Assembly: GCA_039583875.1 (NCBI GenBank)
Contig: CM077165.1
Location: 74,388,757-74,452,756 of the forward strand
Origin: Platanthera guangdongensis
Taxonomy: Eukaryota; Streptophyta; Magnoliopsida; Asparagales; Orchidaceae
Direction: 5' to 3'
Length of the DNA: 64,000 bases
This document shows, one piece after another, positions 26,512-37,985 of the stretch. Each line of letters begins with the position of its first letter. Position 1 is the stretch's first letter. A model generated the notes under the pieces. The model saw only the letters and a program-made list of their open reading frames with translations, searched no databases and had not been told where the DNA came from. Position numbers and translations under genes: made by a program.

Positions 26512-27156
26512 GTGGCATGCCAAGCTATGTCGAGGAGGAGGAATAAGGATCATGTTGACCTGGGAGGTCGTGGAGAGGTGATCCTTGGCCCAGGAGGTGG
26601 GCATGTTAGGGTAATCATTGGAGGTGCCAGGCTCGAAGCTTCTCGCAAGGGAAGTCTCAATCAAATTTATAAGAAGAATGCCGCCTCGACATCACAGAAC
26701 CCGCTGCCGTTAGAAGAAATCACTTTCTCAGAGGAGGATAAGCTGGGGAATGAGAACCCCTTCCACGACGCCCTGGTTATTCAAGCTGCCATCGAAGACT
26801 TCACGGTCGACCAAATCCTCGTGGATAACGGGAGCTCGGTGAACGTCATCTTCAAGAGAACTTTCGTCGGGTTTCAGGTGGAAGCATCTCGGGTCCAGAC
26901 TATAGATGGACCCCTCTTTTGCTTCTCAGCAGAGAAGAAAGTAGTGGAAGGGGAAGTGGAGCTTCTGGTTATTCTCAGTGGGACTTCGATCCAATGCCGC
27001 TTCGTCATCATCGATTCACCGAGTGGATACAACGTCATCTTCGGGCGTCCCCTCATCAATTATTTCAAGGCAGTCCCGCTGTCTTATCTTCAATACTTGA
27101 AGTACTGCCGATGGGATGTCCAAGTTAGGATCAGGGGTGGATCCAAAAGACTCTAA
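26512..27156 (+). CDS. TatF protease fragment
   Basis: A 214-codon open frame carrying the aspartic protease of the Tat type. The active-site stretch reads ILVDNGSSVNVIF (near 26818), where Tat proteases usually have D-T-G-S-S; the Asn in place of Thr may lower activity. Downstream YNVIFGRPLINYFKAVPL matches the conserved second half of the fold (I-L-G-R-P type). It ends at 27156 by a stop or frameshift before RT. Its frame is intact but its neighbours are broken, so it is probably not expressed as part of a working polyprotein. Confidence 0.75.
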   Translation: MACQAMSRRRNKDHVDLGGRGEVILGPGGGHVRVIIGGARLEASRKGSLNQIYKKNAASTSQNPLPLEEITFSEEDKLGNENPFHDALVIQAAIEDFTVDQILVDNGSSVNVIFKRTFVGFQVEASRVQTIDGPLFCFSAEKKVVEGEVELLVILSGTSIQCRFVIIDSPSGYNVIFGRPLINYFKAVPLSYLQYLKYCRWDVQVRIRGGSKRL

Positions 27157-27159
27157 AGA

Positions 27160-30154
27160 GTGCTACCTGAATGTCGTGAGTACCATCAGCTGGATGGGGG
27201 ACGCGAATAAGTTGGAGGAGTTGCTGGAAAGGGAGGAAGGTTTGCGTGCTGCTGAGGAAATAGAAGTGGTGGAAGTGATCTCCCGAGGAGCAGAGCCTGG
27301 TCTGCTAATGGTCGGAGGATCCTTGCCGCTGGAGGGGAAGATAGAGATGGTCGCTTGCCTACAGGAGAACGTCAATGTTTTTTGCATGGAGAGCCGCCGA
27401 GATGCCAGATGTTGACGCCGATGTTGCCTGCCATCACCTCAACCTAGATCCCGCAGTGGCTCCCGTTCATCAAAAGAAAAGGAAAACCGCTGCTGTGCTG
27501 GCTGGTCCTATAAGGGAGGAAGTGGAGAAGCTGTTAAAGGCAGGTTTTGTTTCGGAGATCCAGTATCCAGGCTGGGTCTCCAACATTATAACGGTGAAGA
27601 AGCTCGGAGTGGGCTCGCGTCTATGTATCAACTTTTCTATGTTGAATAAAGCTTGCCCGAAGGATTGCTACCCCTTTCCTGAAATCGACGTGTTGGTTGA
27701 TTCTGCCGCCGGGTTTCCTATGATGAGTTTTCTTGATGCTTTTTTAGGGTATCACCAGATCCGAATGCATCCCCCCGACTACCACGACATATCCTTCATA
27801 TCCAGTGATGGTTGATATAGCTATAAGATGATGTCCTTTCGACTCAAAAATGCGGACGCAACTTACCAGAGAATGATGGATCAAATCTTCAAAGAACAAA
27901 AGGGGCGGAACCTGGAAGTCTACGTGGATGATCTCATTATCAAGAGCAAAAGCATCACGTAGCACATAGCGGATATGGTGGAGACCTTCGCCACCCTGCG
28001 GAAGTATAAGATGCGACTCAACCCGGCTAAGTGCATCTTCGGTGCAGGAAGAGGAAAGTTCTTAGGTCACCTCCTCACTTTCAGGGGGTGGAACCTAACC
28101 CGGACAAAGTTGAGGCCATTCTTGAGATGACATCCCCGAGAGATCCCAAAGAAGTCCAAAGGTTGATAAGAAGGCTGGCAGGACTTAGTCATTTTTTATC
28201 CAAGGCAGGAGAGAGGTGCTCTCCATTCTTTAAAACTCTTTGGGGAAATCAAAAGATTGAGTGGACCGCGGTGTGTGAGGAGGCCTTCTGAAAGCTCAAG
28301 CAACAGCTAACCCAAGCTCCTCTCCTCCAAGGCCCACAGGGTGATGAAGACCTCTTGCACTATTTGGGAGTAGGAGCAGAGGCGGTCAGCTCGGTATTGG
28401 TCAGATAAGAAGGCATGAAGCATCTCCCCATCTACTACATAAGTAGAGTGATATGACAAATGAAACGGATATCCTATCGTGGAGAAGTTGGTGTTCACTC
28501 TGGTGGTCTCGGCTCGAAGGCTCCATCCTTACTTTCAGGCTCACTCCATCAGGGTCATCTCTGATCACCCTCTGCATAGTATCCTGAATGGGGTGGAGCA
28601 TTCAGGCAGGTTGTCAAAGTGGGCGGTAGAGCTTAGCGAGTTCGACATTTCTTACTCTCTGAGGGTAGCGATCAAGGCGCAGGCAGTAGCAGATTTCCTT
28701 TCAGACTTCTCAGCCGAGGTGGGAGGAGATAAAGGCTCTTCCAGCCCAGTCACTTGGAAGATGTTCATGTATGGGGCTTCAGGCCGGTGTTCCATGGGAG
28801 CAGGAGTCATTCTAGTAAGCCCCCAGGGAACCAGATCGAGCAAGCCATCAAAATCCTCTTCCCCATTACAAATAACTAGGAAGAGTACGAAGCCATGGTG
28901 GCTGGCTTGCGTCTCGCCAAGGAGCTAGCAATTCGGGATATTAGGTCCTTCACCGACTCGATGGTAGTCACATCCTAGATCAGAGGAGAGTTTGAAGTGA
29001 ATGATCTAGTCCTTCAGAAGTACTTAATCAAAGTGAAGGGTCTGATCAGGGAATTCTGATCCTTCTTCATCGAGCATGTACCCAGAGAGGAGAATTCAGA
29101 GGCCGATTACCTCGCCAAATATGGTCCCCGGGCCGGGAGGACCTTTACCGAACTCTTCCGACCGTCCATCGAAGAGGGGGAGATGATGGAGATCGAACAG
29201 AAGGTTTCTTGGAGGGATCCATTCATTTATTTCTTGGCGACAGGTCGGCTCCCTGCCAGCGTGGGAGACAGAGGAAGTTTCATTACAAAGCTGCATATTA
29301 CCTGCTACAGGAAGGAGAGCTCTATCGTAAGATTATCTCAGGCCCACTGGCCCGGTGCTTGTCGGAGGCAGAAGTCTCTCGTATTCTGGAAGAGATTCAT
29401 TCGGGAGAGTTTGACAGCCACTCGGGAACTCGTACTCTGGAACAGAGAATTCTAAGGTACGGATACTTCTGGCCCACCATTCGAAAGGATGCAGAAGCTT
29501 TCTCTAGGAAGTGTCCTCAATGTGAGTTCTTCACGCCCCTTCAAATACAACCAACTCAGCACCTTCGCTCGATCACTGCTCCCTGTCCCTTCGCCATCTG
29601 GGGAATGTACTTAATCGACCCTTTCCCTCAGTCCAACTGATAGAGGAAGTTCGTCCTCATCATGATCAATTACTTCTCCAAATTGATCGAGGCAAAAGCT
29701 CTGACCAAGACCACTTCTCAAATTATAAATAATTTCATCTGGGGGAGATTGCATGCAGGTTCATGATTCCTCTTGCCATCGTCACCGACAATGGTCCACA
29801 ATTCGCAAGCTTTGAGTTAGGGGACTTCTGCAATAGCTAGGGACGGATCTTCGATTCACCTCCGTGCTCATCCTCGCAGAAATGGATAGGTAGAAGCGGC
29901 CAACAAGTTAATCGTCAACCTACTGAATAAGAAGGTCAACAACTTGAAGGTCAATTGGGCGGAGCAACTCCCCTCAGTCCTTTGGGCTCTGAGAACAACT
30001 CCAAACTCGGCCACGGGGGAAACTCCCTTCAAATTGTCCCACGAGTCTGAGGCACTCATCCCAGTGGAGTTTGAGGTTCGGAGCTGAAGATTCATAGCAG
30101 CGGGAGACGGTAGCGAAGAATGACGCTTGGAGAATGAAGACGCTTAAAGACTCT
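27160..30154 (+). pseudogene. TatF RT, RNase H, second RNase H and integrase (broken)
   Basis: RT: AGPIREEVEKLLKAGFV, NFSMLNKACPKDCYPFP and the catalytic YVDDLIIKS near 27921. In-frame stops lie near 27813 and 27959. The first RNase H is weak and decayed (28300-28700). A second RNase H region starts about 28755 (FMYGASGR, GVILVSPQGT, RSFTDS, EHVPREENSEADYLAKY), characteristic of Tat elements. Integrase: IHSGEFDSHSGTRTL and CPQC zinc ligands near 29395-29520, then VTDNGPQFAS near 29785 and RTTPNSATGETPF near 29995. Many stops and frameshifts occur. SireG cuts it after the integrase core. Confidence 0.85.
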
Positions 30155-30298
30155 TGTTGGGTACATTGGTCTAAATGTACCTGATTTGAAGAAGCCTCAC
30201 CCAACTCAATGATATACATCAAAATGTATTTGATGTATTTTGAGTTACATGTGCAGGTTTAGTATTTGCAGGAAATGATGAAAAAGTTTCTAAGTCCA

Positions 30299-31164
30299 TG
30301 TGTCGACACTTAAGAAGACTTGTGTCGACACTCAGGCAAGCAGTGTTGACACTTGGAGTCATTGTGTCGACACCTGGGATGCTGAGTCGACACCAGACAG
30401 AAAGTGTCGACACAAGGAGCTGTGTCGACACTCAGTGAAGAAAAGTGCAGTAAAGCTGTGTCTGCACTTAACAGCAGTGTCGACACCTAGAAGAACTGTG
30501 TCTACACCAGAAAGTGTCGACACTTGGAGCTGTGTCGACACTCAGCAAAAATCAGCAGAGACTAAGTATATGTGTCGACACCCAGAACAATGTGTCGACA
30601 CTCAATAGAAGAGTCAACACTTGAAGTAAGTGTCGACACTCAGAACAATGTGTCGACACTCAGCTGAAGACTCAACACTTGAAGAAAGTGTCGACACATG
30701 GAGCTGTGTCGACACTTAACAAAGAACAACAAGATCAACAAAATATTCTAAGTACAAGTGTCGACACTAAGACTATGTGTCGACACTCAGCTGAAGTCTC
30801 AACAGAAGAATCAAGTGTCGACACAAGGAGCTGTGTCGACACTCAGCAAGTATCAACATTGAAGACTATGTGTCGACACCAAGAAGTAGTGTCGACACTT
30901 AACAGATTCAACACAAGAAGTTGTGTCGACACAAAGGAGATGTGTCGACACTTAGAAGAATTCAGCAAAAGATAGAAGATCAAGTACTTGAGTCGACACT
31001 CAATTTCAGTGTCGACACATGCAGAAGAAACTGTGTCGAGACATAGAATCTACAACACAAGGAGTTGTGTCGACACCCTGTAGACTTGTGTCGACACTTA
31101 CACAACTTGTGTCGATACTTGGTCTATAAGTGTCGACACGTAAAGACAGAAAGTCTCGACACTT
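30299..31164. repeat. TGTCGACA palindrome array in SireG U3, 5' copy
   Basis: Roughly 28 intact copies of GTGTCGACAC-type palindromes plus several decayed ones, separated by spacers of mostly 10-25 bp that are themselves related (CTCAGCAA, AGGAGCTG). The array fills U3 and stops about 130 bp before the TATA box. Repeat-derived ORFs rich in VDT/CRH are artefacts. Confidence 0.95.
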
Positions 31165-31296
31165 TCAGACAGTTAGAGAACTTTCAAGAACTGACTGGAT
31201 GACTTGACAGCTGCCGTTCTAGCCGGTCTACATCAACTGTCAGAGATGTCAGAATTCAGTTATGGACCGGACCAGCCGGTTACCATGAAGAAGGCC

Positions 31297-31304
31297 TATA
31301 AATA
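31297..31304 (+). promoter_or_regulatory. SireG LTR TATA box
   Basis: TATAAATA in the context GGCCTATAAATAGGC, directly downstream of the palindrome array. The same box is in the 3' LTR at 42339-42346. It is the likely start site for genomic RNA. Confidence 0.8.
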
Positions 31305-31753
31305 GGCTCATATAGTCTACAGAAATAAGTTGTTGGACAGATTAAAAGTTGTTCAAAAAGTGGTTCACAGAGTTATTCAAGTTATTGATCAAGTATCAAA
31401 ACAAGAAGATCTAGCTGTCCAAGTGCAGATCTAAGGAGTTGGAGAGAGAGGGCTCCATCCAAGAAATCAGCCGTTGGAACTAGGCTGAGAAGAAGGGTTC
31501 AGATTTATTCTGGATCTTAAGAAGCAGAGGTCAAGGATCAACTGCAGAAGGAGTCAATCTTATTGAGTTCTACTTTCAAGAAGCTTTGAAGAAAGCTAAG
31601 TCAGATTGAATACAGCTGAGTTCTTCCAAGAACTCATCAAGAAACTCACAATTCCCCTCACTTGTTTCTGAGTTGCTGAGTTATCATTTGTAAATTCATT
31701 TTTATCTTGTAGGATCCTTTGGATCTGAGTGTTTGTAAGCCTGTAATTATAAA

Positions 31754-31915
31754 GGCTGAGTGTAGGGCTTGAGAGCCTGAGTGTAGGAGATAGAAATCTC
31801 TGAGTGTAGGCCTTGGTGGCTGAGTGTAGGCCTGGGTGGCTGAGTGTAGGCCTTTGTGGCTGAGTGCAGGCTTTGTGGAAAAGCTGAGTTGTAGGGCCTT
31901 GGGCCTGAGGTGTAG
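31754..31915. repeat. GGCTGAGTGTAGGCC short tandem repeat
   Basis: About seven imperfect units of 17-26 bp built on CTGAGTGTAGGCCT, located downstream of the TATA box in the transcribed part of the LTR. They are present again at 42796-42955. Confidence 0.85.
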
Positions 31916-32183
31916 GAACCAGTTTGGGTTCTGAGATAGTGGAGAAGTTTGGCCGAATCTAGTACACTGCTAGATAGGCGAAGGGGGAAAGTGGATGTAC
32001 CCAAATCTTGGGGTACCACTATAAAACTCTGTGTCTGCTGTGATTGTGATTTGCTGTGTGATTGCTGTGCAATAGTTAAGTAAATGCTGTGTGAAAAACT
32101 GTTTGCTGCCATAAATAGTTAAAAAGAATTTGGTCACCTATTCACCCCCCCCCTCTAGGTGTTTAGGTACTATATCTTTCAAG

Positions 32184-32195
32184 TGGTATCAGAGG
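32184..32195 (+). other. SireG primer binding site
   Basis: TGGTATCAGAGG, 2 bp after the LTR end, is of initiator Met-tRNA type and the same as in the chromoviruses here. Confidence 0.92.
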
Positions 32196-32286
32196 GAGGT
32201 TACTCAAAAAGGACTAACAGTCTGAGCAGATCCTGATTGGCAGATTCAGTCTAAGGTAAATTACAGATTCAAGAAAATCAAGAACC

Positions 32287-34329
32287 ATGGGTTCCTCTGA
32301 GAATCACAAGGAATTGGGTTCCATGAAATTACCTATATGCAGAAAGGAAATCTTTGGGATCTGTAAGGAAAGGGTAAGGCTGTTTATGGAAGCCTCAGAC
32401 CCTAGGATTTACATCACAGTAAAAGAGGGGCCATATGTGCCCATGAAGATATCAGTTCTAGATGCAAATCAGAGAACCCCAAAGGATTTCTCTGAAATGA
32501 CAAAGGATGAGATTGTCCTAGCCACCATGGACAAAATGGCACAAAACATTATAGTGAGTGCCATAGATGATGCAACTTTTCAGAATCTTATACACTGTAA
32601 GACAGCCAAAGAGATGTGAGATACCCTTATTGTGTATATGGAAGGTTCTGAAGAAGTTAGACAAGACAGAAAATCCTTGCTAAATCAAGAGTATGAAAGT
32701 TTTAGACAAGGAAAGGGTGATAGCATAACTGAGTGCTATAAGAAGTTCTATAAGATAGTGAATGAACTCATGTCTTATGGAAGAGAGTTCAATAATTATG
32801 AACTAAATGACAAGTTCCTAAGGTCCCTAACTAAAGATTGGGACACAAAGATTTGTGCCATTAGAGAAATGGCTAAGTTGGGAGAAATTCCTCCACCTAC
32901 ACTGTTTGACAAATTGTTGTCTTATGAAATGCAGTTGACAGTGAGAAAAGAGGAGGAGAAATCAACAAGAAATGAACACAAGGAAAGAACTGTAGCTTTC
33001 AAGACAGAAGCCCCCAGAAAGTACAGGAAAAAGTCACCAACTCCACCTCCAAAGGTTGCTGAATCAGAGTCAGATGAGTTAGTCAGTACAAAATCTGAAA
33101 GCAGTGAAAGTGATGAAGACTTTGCTGCCTTCACTAGACATTTTCAGAAGTTCTTGAAGAAGAAACAGTGGAGGTCAAGGCCTTCTACTTCACAGGGAAA
33201 AGAAGACCTATATCAGAATAAAAAGGCTTCAAAGAAGGACAGGAAGAGGACTAAGTCTAGCAAGGCAACTGTTTCAAAAATAGTGTGCTATTGCTGCAAT
33301 AGATAAGGCCATGTTGTTGCAGATTGTCCTGAAAAGAGAAAAGAGTCTAGTGACAAGAAGAAGACTCATTTTAAAGGCAAGAAAGAAAAGTCTTTTGTTG
33401 CCAAGAAGGAGAAGACTCTATCAGATATTTCTTCTTCAGAAACTGAGTCAGATGCTGAGGCATACATAGGGCTGTTTGCTGAAGAAGAAGAAGAAGAATT
33501 CATGCAGATTATGGAGTCTATATATGAACAAGAAGACTGTTAGTGCCAAGGACTGATGACATTGACTGAAAATGACAAAATCCTGGAGCAGCCAGGACCC
33601 AGTAAGGTACAATGTTCAACTCTAAGTTCAATTTCTTGTGCCAGTACAGAATCAGATTCATCATCATCTAGTGATGAGAGTGTATCTGAGTCTGACGCAG
33701 ATATTCATCAGTTGATAGATGAATACAAGGTTCTGTTGCAAGCTTACAAGAAGAGCAAGTCCCTAGCCAAAAGTCAGGCAAAGGAAATTGCTGATCTTAA
33801 AGCTGCTGCAATTGAGTTTGAGAAGTCTTTTGATCAAAAACTTAATGAGATAGCCAGATTGAAACACATAACTGTGATTCAAATGGGAACTACATCATTT
33901 AAGAATGATCAAATTAAGAGTCTGGAGATTAATCTTCAGAAGGAGAAGGACTTAGTTGCTAGGTTTTCTAAACCTAAGTCAGTACTGCCTTTAATTGATG
34001 AATTTGTTCATCAAAAAGGCAAGGCTGGACTGGGTTTTACAAGACCTGCAAGGACTGTTCAGTCCAAGTCCAAGTCCAAGGGCAAAGCCCCAACATTCTA
34101 CAAGTCATATGCAGATAAGACAGCAAAGATAGTACCTAAGCAAATGTACAATAAGTTTGAATGTTGGTGCTGTGGCAAGGTTGGCCACTTTGCAATGGAC
34201 TGTTGGCACAATGCTAGTGCCAAAGTGTGTAGCAAACTGCCTATTGGAAAAACAGTAGGTAGCTTTGTCAAGTTGCAAACTAACAAGTACCAAGGACCCA
34301 ATAATACTTTGGGTTCTAAGGTTCATTAA
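32287..34329 (+). pseudogene. SireG gag with stops at 32617, 33304 and 33541
   Basis: One frame of about 680 codons from the ATG at 32287. The N-terminal copia gag region (MKLPICRKEIFGICKERV) is followed by a UBN2-type gag core (KSLLNQEYESFRQGKGDSI, LRSLTKDWDTK). An acidic/basic low-complexity stretch follows, then a first zinc knuckle CYCCNR-GHVVADC, broken by TAA at 33304. After a second acidic part and coiled coil (33700-33960) comes a second knuckle CWCCGKVGHFAMDC near 34162. Stops: TGA 32617 (Trp position), TAA 33304, TAG 33541. The final TAA at 34327 coincides with the end of gag in SireJ and may be natural. Confidence 0.88.
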
Positions 34330-37300
34330 TCTGTTTTGCAGGTGAGTCCAAGTGGCCATACCCCAACATGGTACTTGGACAGTGGATGTTCCAGACATAT
34401 GACTGGAACTAGAGGACTACTAAGGGACTACATTCCAATCAAAGATGGTCCAAAAGTAACCTTTGGTGGTTCTGAAAAAGGAATCATCAAAGGGTTTGGT
34501 AACATTTCTAGTAACTTAGTTACCATTACTCAAGTGGCTTATGTTAAAGGGTTGAAACACAACCTAATAAGTATAAGTCAATTAAGTGATGTAGGGTATG
34601 ATATCTCATTTGTTAAGAATGGTTGTCATATCAAGAGGTCAAGTGATCAAGAGATCATTTTGACTGGTTATAGGAAAAGGAATGTCTATTGCTTAGACAT
34701 TATGGTTGAGAACAATGGTTCTCAAGTGTGTCTTGTAGCTGATGAGATAGTCTCTCATTGTGTCAAATGGCACAAGAGGCTAGCTCATCTAAATTACAAG
34801 ACACTTGGCAAACTCTTTAGCAAAGAGTTAGTGAGGAATGGTCCTCAAGTTAAGTGTGTTAAAGATGGTATTTGCTCAGCTTGTCAAAAGGGCAAGCAGA
34901 CTAAATCCACCTTTAGAAGCATAGAAAACAAAGATGCTGTGAGGTGTTTATACCTCTTGCATATGGATCTTTTTGGTCCAATGCCAGTTCACAGCCTAGG
35001 TAGGAAGGTCTATACCTTTGTAGTTGTAGATGACTACTCAAGGTTTTCCTGGGTGTTCTTCTTAAGATAGAAATCTGAAACACCTAATGTCTTCTATAGC
35101 TTTGTCAAGCAAATTCAGAAGGAACTAAATAGTACAGTGGTCAAGATTAGAAGTGACCATGGTACTGAATTTCAGTCTGATAGCATGACAAAACTATGTG
35201 AAGACTTTGGGATATTTCAAGAGTTTTCTTCACCTAGAACACCTCAGCAAAATGACATTGCTGAGAGGAAGAATAGGACCTTGATAGAGGCTGGTAGGAC
35301 CCTATTAAATGATACATCACTGCCAGAGTATTTCTGGGCTGAAGCAGTTAACACTGCATGCCATGTTATAAATAGGGCTACCATCACTAAAGGCCTCAAC
35401 AAGACCCCCTATGAGGTTGTGAAAGGTAGGAAACCAAACCTATCCTACTTCAGGATCTTTGGTTGCAAATGCTTCATACTTAACAATGGAAAGTCTTACT
35501 TAACTAAGTTTGCTGCCAAGTCCCAAGAGGGAATTTTTGTTGGGTACAGCAATAACAGTAAGACTTATAGAGTCTACAACTTGTCTACACAAGTTGTAGA
35601 AGAAACTGTACATGTAGTATTTGATGAGACTAAACTTATTAATAATGAGTTGTCTAGTAGTGTATGCAGCCCCACAGGTTTAACAAAGAAGATGCACAAG
35701 CTCACTTTAGAAGAAGAATCTACTGCAAGACAGCAAGTAGAAGACAGTGGCTATTGTCCAGGGGGAGAACTACATGTACCAAATGCAGAAGAAGTACAAG
35801 GAGTACAGCAAGATGATGAAACTGAAGAGGTTCAACCAGAAGTAAGGATGCCTCCAGCCAACAGGCATCTTAGAGATCATCCAGTAGAGCAGATTATTGG
35901 AGATCCAAGACAAGGGGTACAAACAAGGAGCAGAAACCTGAATGCAGCAATCTACTCCAGTTTTCTATCCCAAGTTGAACCTAAGAAGTTTGAAGAAGCA
36001 ATACTAGATCCACAATGGACTGAAGCAATGCAAGAAGAGCTTAATCAGTTCAAGAGGTGCAGGGTCTGGGAACTTGTTCCTAAACCTAAAGATCACAATA
36101 TAATAGGAACCAAGTGGATCTACAGGAATAAGATGGATGAACAAGGGGTCATCATTAAGAATAAAGCAAGATTGGTTGCTAAAGGATATAGGCAAGAAGA
36201 AGGTATTGACTTTGATCAAACCTTTGCTCCAGTAGCCAGACTGGAAGCCATAAGGATATTCTTGGCCTATGCAACCTATCAAGGATTCAAGGTTTACCAA
36301 ATGGATGTCAAGTCAGCATTCCTGAATGGTAATCTTAAAGAGGAAGTCTATGTGGAACAACCTTCAGGTTTTGTTGATTCAACTCTACCTCATCATGTCT
36401 ATAGACTTAGGAAAGCTTTATATGGGTTAAAGCAAGCCCCTAGGGCTTGGTATGAAACCCTATCTAGTTTCCTCATTGAGAACAAGTTCTCAAGGGGGAA
36501 AATAGATAAGACTCTATTCCTTAGGGAATCTAGAGGCAAAGTTATACTTGTCCAAATATATGTAGATGACATTATATTTGGGTCTACTGAAAGCAGCCTT
36601 TGCAAAAAGTTTGCAAAACTTATGCAAGGTCAATTTGAGATGAGTAGTATGGGAGAGCTGAAGTTTTTCTTGGGTCTCCAAGTTAAACAGACTGAAAGTG
36701 GTTTATCCATATGTCAGTCCAAGTTCACCCTAGAACTCATAAGGAAGTATGGTATGGATTCATCCAGTACCATGAAGACTCCAATGGGGTCAAGTATGTC
36801 TCTTAGCAAGGATGATGCAGGGAAACCTGTGGATGAAACCTTGTATAGAGGGATAGTTGGCTCCCTATTATACTTGACTGCAAGTAGACCAGATATCATG
36901 TATGCTACATGTGTCTGTGCAAGGTATCAAGCTTGCCCTAAAGAGTCTCATTTGACAGCAGTCAAAAGAATATTGAGATATCTAAAGGGCACTCCTTATC
37001 TAGGCCTCTGGTACCCTAGGAATGAGGATTTTGAACTAACAGGTTATTCAGATGCAGACTTTGCAGGATGCAAATAAGATAGAAAAAGCACTACTGGAAC
37101 ATGTCAATTCCTAGGTGGGAGACTAATTTTATGGAGTAGCAAAAAGCAAACAAGTGTGGCTATCTCCACTGTAGAATCAGAGTATGTGGCTGCAGGAAGT
37201 TGCTGTGCTCAACATCTGTGGATACAATATCAGCTAGAGGACTATGGATTTCAGGTAAGTAGAACTCCACTCTTTTGTGATTCTACAAGTGTTATTTCAA

Positions 37301-37503
37301 TAGTTAATAATCCTGTATCCCATAGTAGAACAAAACATATTGAAATTAAATATCATTTTCTTAGGGAGCATGTAGAAAGAGAAGATATTTCACTTGTATA
37401 TGTTAAAACAGATGAACAACTAGCTGATATGTATACTAAGCCCCTAGAAGAAGCTAAGTTCAATAGATTTAAAATTGAACTAGGAATGATAAACTTAGAG
37501 TAA
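34330..37503 (+). pseudogene. SireG pol polyprotein with stops at 35068 and 37075
   Basis: It stays in the gag frame, without an ATG directly at its head. In copia order: protease WYLDSGCSRHMTG (catalytic Asp at 34378-34380); pre-integrase HKRLAHLNYKTL and CSACQKGK zinc ligands; integrase core [16 protein letters not shown] and [10 protein letters not shown] with [14 protein letters not shown] and the catalytic YVDDIIFGS near 36559; RNase H SDADFAGC near 37050, VESEYVA, and a C-terminus NRFKIELGMINLE. TAG at 35068-35070 lies in the integrase core and TAA at 37075-37077 in RNase H. No frameshift is seen. All catalytic residues I can see are otherwise present. Confidence 0.9.
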
Positions 37504-37534
37504 GTTTACAGAATTGAAATTGGCTAAGTAAAAA

Positions 37535-37985
37535 GGTGTCGACACATAGAGATTTCTGTGTCGACACAGAAAGTTGGTGTCGACACTTCAGGGAAAAGGT
37601 GTCGACACATCTAGAAAGTTAGTGTCGACACTTCAGAATATTAGTGTCGACACATGACAAGTTGGTGTTGACACACCCAAGGTGGTGTCGACACTTAGTG
37701 TTTTACTCAGAATTCTCTAAGTAAAGTCTCGACTATGTGTCGAGTTATGTTGTGTCGACACATAAACAAGTGTCGACACATAAAATCTGTTGACTAAACT
37801 TGTGTCGACACATATGTGTCGAGACATTATAAGTCAGTGTCGACACTTATTGCCAGTGTCGACACAATTTAAGTTAGCTGTCCGGCCTGTTCATCTTCAA
37901 AATTAGAAAGGTATAAATAGGGTTTTGCCTTAGTTTGTCGACACGCTTTCAAAGTTTCTAGACCAAACTTCTGTGTCGACACCTC
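37535..37985 (+). promoter_or_regulatory. Internal promoter of SireG extra ORF: TGTCGACA array plus TATA
   Basis: Between the pol stop and the extra ORF stand about 14 TGTCGACA-type palindromes with the same flanking style as the LTR array. A TATA box, TATAAATA, follows at 37912-37919 in the context AAGGTATAAATAGGG. Two further palindromes (near 37938 and 37975) lie between the TATA box and the ATG at 38017. The LTR likewise has array then TATAAATAGG. The combination suggests a separate subgenomic transcript for the extra ORF under the same control as U3. Confidence 0.75.

Larger units (their letters stand above)
24391..30154 (+). mobile_element. TatF, left part: decayed Ty3 Tat-lineage element
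   Basis: Order seen: LTR-like promoter region, gag, protease, RT, RNase H, second RNase H and integrase, with many stops. It is interrupted at 30154 by SireG and resumes at 43227. RT words such as LNKACPKD, a second RNase H region and a chromodomain-free integrase end point to the Tat group. The 3' LTR is not seen before the next insertion at 49018. Confidence 0.85.
30155..32181 (+). repeat. SireG 5' LTR (2027 bp)
   Basis: It starts TGTTGGGTACATTGG and ends TATATCTTTCA. Inside are the TGTCGACA array (30299-31164), a TATA box (31297), a ~22-bp repeat block (31754-31915), and a C-rich hairpin CACCTAT..CCCC..TAGGTG near the end (32137-32160). The 3' copy carries one more palindrome unit. Confidence 0.95.

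Noticed and set aside
25754..26518. 254-codon antisense ORF opposite TatF gag
   Set aside because: It is a Leu/Ser/Pro-rich shadow of the Arg/Glu-rich gag tail, with no recognisable domain and no promoter.
30300..30975. ORFs of 98-102 codons rich in CVDT/CRHS (also near 41321-42017 and 49158-49409)
   Set aside because: They are translations of the TGTCGACA array. The frames exist only because the repeat lacks stops and have no natural protein composition.
30299..31164. CRISPR-like array of short palindromes with spacers
   Set aside because: The repeat is only 8-12 bp, the spacers are related to each other and vary in length, and the array lies in a plant LTR with a matching copy in the other LTR. 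No cas genes.
34330..34341. A complete tiny intron between SireG gag and pol
   Set aside because: The interval between donor-like and acceptor-like sites is only about 20 nt, far below the plant minimum. Only the acceptor used with a distant donor remains possible.
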